This document shows, piece by piece, positions 1-9,700 of a DNA stretch of 64,000 bases (position 1 is the stretch's first letter; every line of letters starts with the position of its first letter). Under the pieces are notes generated by a model. It saw only the letters and a list, made by a program, of their open reading frames with translations. It ran no database searches and was not told the origin of the DNA. Source of the stretch: Lineus longissimus (taxonomy: Eukaryota > Nemertea > Pilidiophora > Heteronemertea > Lineidae); assembly GCF_910592395.1 (NCBI RefSeq), contig NC_088319.1, positions 7,314,001-7,378,000 on the forward strand, given 5' to 3'. The translations under genes were made by a program, and so were the position numbers.

Positions 1-2
1 CT

Positions 3-311
3 ATCACGTCACCGGATGGGCTGAGTCGTCCTACAAGTACAACTACTGCAAGAAGGCCTACAATCCCTCTGACGGCTACAACTACACCTGGTGAGCAAGG
101 ACCACCAGTGAGCAGTCAGAACTCTTCGCCCCCTAGTGCTACAACGACGTCCCCAGATGAGCAGAGCAGTCACACAACTATACCTTATGGTCAGAACTCC
201 CAACTCCCTAGTGCTACAACAACGTCCCCAGATGAGCAGAGCAGTCACACGACTATACCTTATGGTCAGAACTCTCAACTCCCTAGTGCTACAACGACGT
301 CCCCAGATTAG
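3..311 (+). pseudogene. Ser/Thr/Pro-rich repeat ORF, open from window edge
   Basis: This reading frame is open from the first bases of the window to a TAG at 309-311. It encodes a low-complexity Ser/Thr/Pro chain that ends in 25-residue repeats containing TTTSPDEQSSHTTIPYGQ. No enzyme domain is visible. The segment lies just upstream of a USP-type peptidase domain in another frame. It may once have been the disordered N-terminal part of the same protein, as many USPs carry such regions. The gene start is outside the window, and the stop plus the frame change to the peptidase argue for decay. I do not recognise the repeat itself. Confidence 0.45.
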
Positions 312-312
312 C
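131..312 (+). repeat. 75-bp tandem coding repeat, about 2.4 copies
   Basis: The word CCCTAGTGCTACAAC recurs at 131, 206 and 281, an exact 75-bp period. Two full copies and one partial copy are present. The period equals 25 codons, so the repeat keeps the reading frame. Copies differ at only a few bases, which suggests recent unequal crossover or slippage. Confidence 0.85.
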
Positions 313-352
313 AGAGCAGTACTAGATGTACAACACCACTTACCAGAACTGA

Positions 353-1234
353 ACCACCACCAACCAGCAAGGAGCACGCACAGAAAGACAGAGACCAGGA
401 ACTGTTCGCCTGACTTCCTCTCAGCAGTGTCCATACAGGGGACTGGACAATGACGCCAATGCTTGCTACTGCATTTCTGTCTTGCAGTGTTTAAAGCAAA
501 TCAGTTTTGATACGCACATTCTTCCTTCAGAAGATGCAGTCACAACAGTGTTCTTGAGGATGTGCCGCAACATGCCTGGACGACCGTTTTCAGTCATGCC
601 TTTGATAAATGCTGTGAACAGTACTATTCAGGGAGCGGGGTACGCAATGCCTCTTTTCCATGATGCAAGCGAATTCCTGTCAACCCTTGTTGCTAAACTC
701 GACACGCCTCCAGGATACCTGACAACATGGCCAGTGGAGATGGTCTGCCCTCAGGGACACTGCAATCAGGAGATTGTTGGGTAAAGTGGAAATACGCTAT
801 GTCTGAATATACCTCATTCTGGGGCAGTCTCCCTTCTAGCTTTATATGAGAAATACTTTGAGGATTTGGAGCCTGTGGCTCTCCGATGCAAGAGTAAAGC
901 TAGGAATAGAATTTGTGGACTACAGGGGAGCGGGTTTCAAATGTGTTGTCAAGGACAAGTCACCATCATCGAGCTGAACAGGCGTCTAACTTTGGCTACA
1001 ACGGAAAAGACAACAACCAAGATCCTTCCATCCGAAAGAGACATCTTTCCTGGCCCGTCCATCCTTGCAGTAATCTGTCATATAGGGGCCAATTGTGATA
1101 TTGGCCACTGGATTTGCTACCTAAAAGACGGTAACCAGTGGTTGAAACTTGATGACAGTCGCCCGTCAGTGCTGGCTTCCCCATGGGACAGTCAAGGGGA
1201 CCAGCTGACCATCAACATTGTGTTATTTCGATGA
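353..1234 (+). pseudogene. USP-type ubiquitin-specific peptidase-like domain, in-frame stop
   Basis: Members of this family (peptidase C19) cleave ubiquitin from proteins using a Cys-His-Asp/Asn triad. At about 440-500 the frame shows a Cys box, GLDNDANACYCISVLQCL, matching GLxNxGNTCYxNSxLQ with the catalytic Cys kept. DASEFLSTL follows near 660-690, and GHWICYLKDG then LDDS near 1100-1165 form the His box. The same frame runs to a TGA at 1232-1234 and is broken by one TAA at 782-784; codons after the TAA remain coding-like. A 59-bp intron (GT at 781, AG at 838-839) could remove the stop but is very short and would discard sequence that reads in frame. A TGA at 350-352 closes the frame upstream. 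At about 265 codons from the Cys box, the domain is shorter than a typical USP fold of 300-350. It is probably a decayed gene or retro-derived copy. Confidence 0.6.
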
Positions 1235-2600
1235 AAACTTGGAATGGAATGGAATTGGGATAAGTGCCTTCAATGGAGTATTTAGTTTGATTCCTGTAAG
1301 GATACCTGCCTGGAACTGCTAGTGCTGTTATGTAACAATATTGTTGAGGATACAAGCAACAAGTAATGCTCTCATTTGGAATATAAATATTGCTTTTAAA
1401 GGTAAGAAAACATTCAATTATCAAGTAAGAAAGAGTGCTCCTTGAAGACCCCATTCTTGCAGTTTGACTAATTAATTAAAAACAACTCTTGGTAAAAAAG
1501 CCAGCTAAAACTTGATTTTGTATGAGTCAATGGTATTTTTAACTGTGTTGTGTTGGTTGACAATAAGTGAGAAATTGAAAGGAGGGTCGCTTCTAAGGAG
1601 TAAATCAAGCATGACATAAGAACCATATAAAATGTCAGGACATAATAGTCATTCAGAAAATAGAGGCTCTTCTGCAATGTGTTCTCCCTTCCTCTTACAT
1701 GAATTTTCTTACGTTTTTCATTATTTTGACGTGAAAAAGGGTGATTTTTGACGATTTTTTTATGTAGATCAACTTTACTGGTGGTATTCTATAGGCCTAG
1801 CTATTTTTTAAAATTCAATTTGCATTATTTGGTACGATTTCAACATCTTATATTTCTGCTATCGTTTCTCCAATAAAAGCATCCTAATTAGAAAACATGT
1901 ATTTTTTAATGTCCTATAATGTTCTATTCTATTATTGCTATATTCTACCATCCACATCCATTTTTAGCTCAGCTCAGCTGACGGAGCTAGTCAAATAGCT
2001 ATTCGATTGGTGTCCGTCCTTCCATCCTTCCATCCATCCTGCCATCCTTCCATCTAGCCATCTGTAGACAAAGTTGGGCATTTTGTAATCATACAACCGA
2101 GGCACTTCAAATCTAGTCTTGCTTATAAACATCGCAGAAAATGTTGCTTACGGAAAAAATTTGGGCGATTCGACTCAAATTCAGCTCCCCAGGGGGCAAA
2201 ATGCGTAAATGAAAAAACAATTTTTTGACGCTCTATTCCAGCAGATAAAAGCTTGAAATAAAGTTGAAAAGGTCTTCATGATACAGAAGGTTTGATATAA
2301 AATAGATTAGTGTCGATTTATATCACCAGTTGGCGGTAGTGAGCAAAACTGTTGTTTGACCCCGGATGATTCCCTTTAAATTTCCCGCCGAGGTTACCTG
2401 GAGTTCTATCATCAAGAAAATGGCGGTGACCTTTTTATTTCTACTGGAGCGATACCTTGCTAAAGCCCTAAAACCAGAACGGACAGATAGGCACTAGAAC
2501 ACAACTACGCACAAACAGTAAAGACAGCCAAAGAACTCCAACCAGACCATCTCAAAGATCACACTTATGCCACACCAGTAATAGGGAAACGCATGTACGA
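1235..2600. other. Non-coding interval with CCATC-rich simple repeat
   Basis: I see no convincing coding region here. The interval is AT-rich. A degenerate pyrimidine-rich CCATCCTT-type simple repeat lies at about 2009-2062, and AT-rich runs lie near 1780-1960. Short ORFs here show no family resemblance. Confidence 0.5.
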
Positions 2601-2603
2601 CTA

Positions 2604-2690
2604 TGTACGACTTCGTAATCATGCAAAAACCTACCAGAAACGTAACATAACTACGTAATTATGCCAAAACCTACCAAAAACGTGACATGG
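2604..2690 (+). repeat. About 39-bp direct repeat pair
   Basis: Two imperfect tandem copies share the words TACGTAATTATGC or TTCGTAATCATGC followed by AAAACCTACCARAAACGT. They lie immediately before the palindrome cluster and the small zinc-ribbon cassette. No function can be assigned. Confidence 0.55.
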
Positions 2691-2787
2691 ATAAAACGAC
2701 AAATTTCCCTATTACTGACTTAAGTTGGTTCAAAAAAACTCTGCTAATTAAATATTCTTTGCTAATTAAAAAATTAAACCAAAAAGA

Positions 2788-2831
2788 CTTATCCCACTGG
2801 GATAAAAACTTATCACGGCGTGATAAGTTTA
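2788..2831. promoter_or_regulatory. Two adjacent perfect palindromes (hairpins)
   Basis: The first palindrome, TTATCCCACTGGGATAA, has 8-bp arms around one base. Two bases later comes AACTTATCAC, then GGC, then GTGATAAGTT, with 10-bp arms around a 3-base loop. Adjacent palindromes of this kind can be protein-binding sites or cruciforms, or the remains of a mobile-element end. They sit about 280 bp upstream of the 47-codon zinc-ribbon ORF. Confidence 0.55.
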
Positions 2832-2861
2832 CACCCGCTCCATTATCCACAAATAAAACCA

Positions 2862-2955
2862 TTTCACATATGTTACCTTCACCGGGATTAGAACCCACGC
2901 CAATACCTAACCTCACGTGTTGAAGCTCCATGCTTTATCCACTCGGCTATTGAAT
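2862..2955 (-). repeat. tRNA-derived relic (Ser/Leu-like), possible SINE head
   Basis: Read on the minus strand, TAGCCGAGTGGATAAAGC resembles a Pol III A box of a tRNA with a long variable arm. GGGTTCTAATCCC resembles the B box, with a stem-forming stretch between them. The acceptor and T stems do not pair properly, so this is not a working tRNA gene. It is best read as a tRNA pseudogene or the head of a tRNA-derived SINE. No A-rich tail was identified. Confidence 0.5.
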
Positions 2956-3110
2956 ACAGTCCTTGGATCAAAGACAGTTAGGCCTATTTAACAGTACTAG
3001 ACCTTGACTAGTGTTAACTAGTAATTGTGCCAGTGCTGCCATCTGCTAACTTTTGACCTAACCAAAATTCAAGGAAAATAAATTGGCTCAATAATCTCTG
3101 CTACTTAAAT

Positions 3111-3254
3111 ATGAATAAGATTTATTGCCTTAGATGTAAGGAAATTACAGGTAATTCGGGTAAGATAACTCATCACATCACTTCAAATGGACACAGATAT
3201 CTACTGGTCAAGTGCGCGAAATGTCACAAAGATAAAAGCAAGTTTACTGCTTAA
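3111..3254 (+). CDS. 47-residue CxxC...CxxC zinc-ribbon protein
   Basis: A short ORF has a clear ATG and a TAA stop. Two Cys pairs (CLRC near residues 6-9 and CAKC near 35-38) flank a charged middle that contains TSNGHRYLL. The arrangement recalls the small DUF5679-type zinc ribbons encoded by large DNA viruses and by adintovirus/Polinton-like elements. That is a resemblance from memory, not a search result. The next ORF starts only 21 bp downstream, a compact spacing more typical of viral or mobile elements than of host genes. Nothing indicates an intron. Confidence 0.5.
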   Translation: MNKIYCLRCKEITGNSGKITHHITSNGHRYLLVKCAKCHKDKSKFTA

Positions 3255-3275
3255 TGATTATTTTTATTCTAAATC

Positions 3276-4095
3276 ATGAGTGAAAGGATGTGCAGTTATG
3301 TTCCTTTAGAGAAGTATTTCAGTCAAATTAGTGATGAAAACTTCGTTTTCAGTCAAATGCAGTATTTCAATCCAATGAACCAGGTAACACCTATGAAACA
3401 AAATGGTTACATTAGACCAAGGGTTGAACCATTATTGACAATCACTGAAGAAGAACCGGACAAAGTGCACAGAGCAGAGCTCGATCTTACAGTAACACCT
3501 ATGAAACAGGTAACACCTATGAAACAGGTAACACCTATGAACCAGGTAACACCTATGAAACAGTATGATACATTCACAGGAAGTGATGCTCAATTGTGCC
3601 GTAACTGCAAACGATGGACACTTTTTGAATGCCAGAGAAAAACTGAATTTTGACAGACCCGCCAAGCAACTTTACACGTACTGCAGGAATTGCAATTCGA
3701 CCACTTACAGTGATGACTTTAAGAATCCAGAGATCACTATTGAGAACAAAACACGTTACTTTGACTACATCATCAGAGGCCTTGGTCAGACACGTCTGTC
3801 AGATTTATTCGTAAATGATTTGAAACATTTTATTGAAAGTAGGATTAAGGTTTACTTCTCAAGTCCAAGAAAATGGCTCTGTGCGACCAGCTATGAAAAA
3901 ACAATCCTGAATGCCTTGCGATTTGGTATTGTTAAACTCAAACCCAATGATGTCTTACCTGGTCTAGAGTGTGACACTTATTTAGAAATTGAATTCATTA
4001 ACGGAGCAATTGGTAAACCTCAGTTGACCAAAGACAATTTCACAGATCGGACATATTCAGAGAGCGCGAAGGAGCATCGGCCGGATTCTTGCTAG
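3276..4095 (+). pseudogene. Unrecognised cassette gene with Cys pairs, split by a frameshift
   Basis: An N-terminal frame (3276-3653) begins 21 bp after the zinc-ribbon ORF. It contains short VTPMKQ repeats and ends in a Cys pair, CRNCKRWT. The downstream frame (about 3600-4095) continues with a matching second Cys pair, CRNCN, about 30 residues later. Together they would make a normal CxxC/CxxC zinc ribbon of the kind that precedes some nuclease or recombinase domains. The frame change fits a one-base indel in the TTTTT run near 3621-3625. The C-terminal 130 residues are globular-looking (IRGLGQTRLSDLFVNDLKHF) but not recognised. The 3' end overlaps an antisense RNase H fragment, so the true end may be truncated. 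It may be a relic of a viral or Polinton-like element. Confidence 0.45.
3492..3563 (+). repeat. 18-bp tandem repeat x4 coding VTPMKQ
   Basis: Four head-to-tail copies of GTAACACCTATGAAACAG occur, the third with a single change. A further isolated copy lies at 3383. The period is six codons, so the frame is preserved. It looks like slippage expansion inside a coding region. Confidence 0.85.
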
Positions 4096-4480
4096 AAGGA
4101 ATGTAAGACACGTTTAAGTCAATATTAGATGACAAGACGAAGTTAAAAATGCATTTAAGGATATCGTTCAAATTCCTGTCTTTACTGCCCTGGCTGTGCC
4201 ATGTGTCAACAAACACCTTGCTGTCAGTCAAAACATCTACCCTGTGGTCAGATACATGTGACTGTAGGGACAACAAAGCTTGGTATAATGCGTCTGCTTC
4301 TTTTAAGTGAATCGGCCGATCATCCCCCGCGCTCCAAAAATCAGAAAACTGGAGATCTTTGGAGTCACCTGACAGAATAGACACTCCGTACTTGTAAGGA
4401 GAGGCATCAGTAGCAAGAAGTAATTGCACATTTATTGTTTCAGAGTCTACAGTTTGAGTCAATGAATGCGTGTCGCACAA
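4040..4480 (-). pseudogene. Retroelement RNase H fragment (DIRS-like type)
   Basis: The translation carries the acidic residues of an RNase H fold in order: ATDASPYKYGVSIL, then KEADALYQALLSL, then VLTDSKVF, then NPADAPSR near the end. RNase H removes RNA from RNA:DNA hybrids during reverse transcription. The NPADxxSR ending and the spacing resemble RNase H domains of DIRS/tyrosine-recombinase or related retroelements. No reverse transcriptase, integrase or terminal repeat is visible nearby, so this is an isolated fragment. Its lower end overlaps the plus-strand cassette gene by about 55 bp, which marks an insertion or rearrangement boundary. Confidence 0.6.
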
Positions 4481-5856
4481 AATGTCACATGAATCATGAC
4501 AATGCCAGCTGCCTTACTGCCCTGTTTTGTCTTTTTTGATCATCATTCCTTCACATTGGCTCTAGAGGCATTTTCTGATCTTTCATTGGATTGTTCTGAC
4601 TTTGTCTTTGCGGGCTTTGATATCATTATCTTCTATTCATTTGCAGACTTATTGTCTGCTCTTTCCCTTTGTCAAGGGGATGATGCAATTCCATATGCAT
4701 TGGTTTATTTACCAAATTTACATAACATGCCTCATGCGACATAATGTGATGCACAGGCCTATGCAGTCTTCTTTGATAACTGGAGGTGAGCCTAAATCTT
4801 TTTAGTTCATAAATGCCCTTTCTTCATTGTTCATGTATCTGGAAGCATTTGGGTCACGAATATGAACACACACCATGTCACACTGTCATGACACTGTCCA
4901 ACTGGCATGACTGGGACGTCCACAGTTTTTTTTATAACGCCTAAACGGTGCGCGCAGTAACTTTATTCCTATCAGTTAGATAATAGCACTTCCGTGGTAC
5001 AGAATTCATTCAAGTTTTGAATTCAAGCTTTAAATGATATGTAACACCCACTGTACAGAGTTGACAGTGGTACCAAAAATTTTACACACTAATGTTGCAA
5101 TATAAGAAAAGGTCATGTTTGGTTAAGAAACTTTTTTACCAAGTCAATTTTAGGACATAAAAACAAAACATCCTAAAAATCTTTCCTCCTAGGGCTGAAC
5201 AAGTATTGTGAAGTTCTATCACATGAAAGTGAAAGATTTTTGTTTATCACTGGGCTAAAACAATAGATTGCAAAATGTGCGTAAAAACAGGGAAAACATT
5301 ATCCAAACTGTGGGGGAAAAACCTGAAAAATAGGGATGCCCTACATGAATCATGACCATGGAAACTTTGATATCCCAGTGGGACCACGTGCTTCCTCTGA
5401 TGCCTCGTTGTGTATGCTGTTCAAATGAAGCAATGGAATATCTGCAGAAATTTGGCATTGGAGTTCAATGTTCAGACATGGAAAGTTTTCAAGATAAATT
5501 CAAGCGTAGCTGATTCTAACAGGGGTTAAACTCATAGACAGCCTATCACAAGGAAAATGGTATTCTTGGTATTTTGTTGCAACAGTCCATTGTCTGAATG
5601 ACTTTCAGGCAGCTTTATATGCCTCCTTGATATAGCTGGCTACCATGACTGAAGTGCACATGGACAGAAATCTGTTTATAGGTGGAGCAGTGGAGCAGTG
5701 GTGGTCACAACTTACTTTCCGAAACTCAACATTCATTTCAACCTACATGCCGAACAACAAGTGCTTTACAAATGCAACGTCAATTAATACGGTTACCCAG
5801 GAATTTTGCATAATTTTTTTTGCGGATTCTCCAATTTTGAGCCCAGACAGATGGCC
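4481..5856. other. Interval without recognised gene
   Basis: ORFs here are short, compositionally biased and without recognisable motifs. The interval is AT-rich and lies between the RNase H fragment and the left end of the 7-kb transposon. Some of it may be unrecognised retroelement sequence. Confidence 0.4.
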
Positions 5857-5859
5857 CAT

Positions 5860-6720
5860 TAGTGTAGCGGCCAAGGCTCAAAAAGGGCTCTATTTAAGGA
5901 GATACCCCTACCGGAGGTATAACAAGCTGGGATTGGTCTCATTTTGTTCGTATGGATCTCTAGTTTCTGAAAAATGATGTTGTAGTTGCAGGAACGTTGT
6001 ACAACATGCTGAATTAACCCCTTCTGTGCGGCAACGAGTGAAAAAATGACGATTTTCTTTAATCGCTTAGATGAGAGAATCAGCCCCTCTAATGCCTACC
6101 ATGGCCGGTTATATCAATGTATATCATTGAAATGGACATTTAGCAATATATTTCCTGTGGTTTTATGCTAGTAGGGGGTTAACGGTCCAAAAATAAGCCC
6201 AAAATTTGAAGAAAAAAATGAAAATTGTGGTTAAAATTAAACATATTTTATTGTATTTTGCTTAACATACATGATATAATATAGTGTTGCATCTGATTTA
6301 ATTTGTCAGCTGGTATGTCTCATTGATAGAAAAGTATGTTTGAGCATGGTTAAATGGGTACAATGTGGCCAATTAACACTCTATTTGTGGCAAGACATAA
6401 CAATTAAATTTTTCATAAACATCAGTTTTTGATGAAATAAGCCTCATTAATGACTACCTGTGTTGGTTATATCAGTCTTCGTCATTGAAATGGATATCTA
6501 ACAATATATTGCAGGTGGTTTCATCCTAGTAGGGGTGCCACGGGCCCAAAATTATGCCCAAAATTTGATTTTTTTTTTAAACAATTTTGAACTGAAAAGA
6601 ACCATATAACCGTAAGATAATGTAAAACAGTGTCTGACCTGATTAAATTCATTAGCTGGGAGTTCACATTGGTTAGAACATATGTTATAGCATGGTGAGT
6701 AAGTAAAGAATGACCAAATC
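5860..6720 (+). repeat. Left inverted terminal region with iterated subterminal block
   Basis: The outer roughly 320 bp mirrors the right end closely. Inside it, a block around 6070-6210 containing GGTTATATCA, TCATTGAAATGGA and GCCCAAAATTTGA recurs around 6433-6570, about 365 bp further in, at lower identity. The terminal region is therefore a run of related subterminal blocks rather than a single TIR. Confidence 0.75.
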
Positions 6721-6794
6721 TACCCCCTGTTTACAGAGTAAAACTATCTTTCGTAAAACGAACGTCATCGGTATGTCCATTGCAAGTTAACTGT

Positions 6795-9700
6795 CTACAT
6801 GTCCATCTCCATTTCATCACCTTCTTCAGGAATATTATACTGGTTTTGACAGTTTACACAACCACACGCCTCTATGCACCATAGTTTCGCAAGAGCACAA
6901 GGACATTTCTTCTCATCCAAACAGTCTTTATCAGTGCAGTAGAGATGGGTCAGTTTCCGAACCTCTATTGGAGCAGCTGCTTGAGTGAACATTGTCTGAG
7001 TGATACCTCCACCATCACAAGCAGACCAGCCATGACCAACTGGTTCTACAACCTCTTGGTTTGCGATGTGACTTTCACACCATATTTGCGTTTGGTACTT
7101 TGCACGAAGTACATGTTGTTTAAACGAGTCCTCTGTTGGGGGGAGCATTGCTGCTGCCTTGTCCGTCGTGGTAGCCATCTGATACCGCAGTTCGTCAAGG
7201 GTGTCAATACCCTTGGCCTTCTTTCCATATAAAAGTAAAGCATAACTGCGAGCCACAGTGATGTTCACCTCTAGGTTTTCGGAATGCAAAGTCTTTAGAT
7301 CTGTCAGCGTGTCCGCATTTTTTAGCAGTGTAGAATAGGCAGTTTTTTTCCCTATTCTGTTCAATGAGCATGTAGTGTCACATCCTGTTAGGGCATGGGC
7401 AGCAGGCAGACACTGAGATACTGTTGGGCCAAGTTGGTTTGCAATGAGATGTACTGGAATGTAACGTTCCTTCCCTGAATGTCCAGCATACATATACACA
7501 AGATCAGCTAAGTGGCCTCTGCTGAAGTAATAGACCATCAACACCAATACGTCTGTGTCGTCACAACGTATTATGATCCTATCAAAGTCCTTTGAGAGAC
7601 TGCAAGCGTGCAAGATCATGCGGGTATCAGCTTCCTCCTGGTTGCTATACAGACTTTCAAGGGATGATGCACAAGATGAGGTAACCTCCTTCACTAGTTC
7701 TCCCTCACTGAATCCTCCGGCCAAGACAATGGATTTACCGTTTGGGATGAATTCAGCGGCATGCTCTACGATGAAATGCGAGATATAATTTGCAAGGCTA
7801 GCCTTGTTGCCAGCTCCTTTCAGAAACTTTCGATAGTTAGGCACATCCCTGCCTCCCTGGATCTGATACTGTGACTGGACGGAAGAACCACGCCGTTCTC
7901 TCTCTGTTGTTTTGATTGAGGGCTTGTGATCATACCTATCAAAGACAATCGTCACACTGGTCAACTCCAAGCGTTGCATATTCAGAAGTTGCACTGTACG
8001 TTTCTGAACGACTTCTGCCAAATCCTTGAATGTTTTGAACTGGTTCTCGTTCAGTGCTTGAAGCATTGCCATGCCATCAATGATATAAGCTGATGAATTG
8101 GATTCTGGTATCTGTGGCAGCTCTGCTAACACCTCAGTGCAATTAGATTCAAGCTTGTCCGTCAGATCAGATTTGGTTGTCTTTCTCATCGATCCGTCAT
8201 CATGGAAGAGTGATGGTGCTATCGCCGCCAGTTCGTACTTGAGAACGTTCCTCATGTCGACATCGCGAATCCTGGAGACTGCCAGAAGCCGTCGAAACAA
8301 CACCTCGGTGTCAATGATCAGCTTTCGATCCTTGTCATTTGGAAGGGCTTTCTTCATATCTGCGAATGTTGACACAGTTTTCTTCTTTAATGCGTCCCAA
8401 AAATCTTTTGTTGGCTCATCTCCAAGTCGTTCCTTCACAAAGTTATCAAAGATAACTTTGCCTTTGTCTGGGATGTCCTTCAGTGAATCCTCAACTTGTG
8501 GTGATGCCATTTGACCTGTGGTAATATTCAGCAGATTGTCTGGAACATCTTCGAGGTCAAATGGATCCTGGCACTGGCTTTCCAGGTATTCCTTCATGTC
8601 GTTCACGTCTTTTCTGTCCTTGTTCATACGAGCATTTCCAAGCTCTTCGGGCAGTTTTCTATTCGTTCCAGAGTTGCAAACAAGATCCTTGAAAGCCTCT
8701 GCATATTCCCCCGTGATGTGTCGTGTCAGAAGCCAGCGAAGCAGGGCACCTTTGCGTAGGGTAAATCCGATCACGCCTCCCTGGCTCTTTGCCTCTCGAT
8801 TGATTGTTTGCTCCAGAGCTTGGTCTGTCGGGACGCAATTGAAAGCTCTTGCTGCTGTCCTGCGCACAACAAATCCTCCCTCCATCATGTGGCGGTACAT
8901 CAGGGGCTCTCGTTCCTCCAATTGATTCATCTCTGCAATGTACACAGGGGTGTATCGTGCATAGTTCACACGCCCAGCAAGGATGAAATAGGGAACCGTT
9001 TCCATCACAGCTTCAAGGTGCATGAGGAAGTCTGCCTCCCTATCTGCGCGTAACAATCGCAGCAATATATTCCCTGCCTCTGGAAAGCTATCCCAGTAGG
9101 CAAATGTAGCAGATTGACATCTTCCTTCTTTTCGAAAGCGAGCTATTGTATCTAACACGGACTGGGGGATCATGCCCTCTGCCTTCTGACAAGCAGCTGC
9201 ACAGGCGGTCGCATCCTTTGATTTGAAGGACTGATCAAGATCGTGTACAAATTGCTTGGTTTCGTCAGTAAGCCAGGGCAAACACTTCTTTGTGGCAAAG
9301 GACTCAGCTGCGATCAGAAACATGTGTGTTAGCGCTTCATGAGCGAGACGAATACCTCGGATTGCGCGGGCATACTGCTTTCCCTGGAGCATCTGGTTAG
9401 CCGTGGCTGCTGCATATACATCAGATGAGGTTAAGATATTGAGAAGTCCACCATCTCCGAATAATTTGCCAATGCTAGCGAGGAAAGCCATTGTCAGATG
9501 CATACCTCCGAGTCTCATTGTTACTTTGCCGACTAGACGCTCTGGTTTGCTCCACATAATCTGTTGTGCCTTACTGTAGATTGCAAGGTCTGCTGTGACG
9601 AGTATGTGCTCCTGCCCTAACTCCTCGGCTATGAGCACAAGTCTCAACAACGTTGTGAATATGGTGGAAAGATCAGATGGTGAGGCATCGATGAACGGCA

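Noticed and set aside
2862-2955. A functional tRNA gene on the minus strand
   Set aside because: A- and B-box words are present, but the acceptor and T stems do not pair.
4496-4805. Hydrophobic plus-strand ORFs that might be membrane proteins
   Set aside because: Composition follows T-rich sequence next to a minus-strand retroelement fragment, with no conserved motif.
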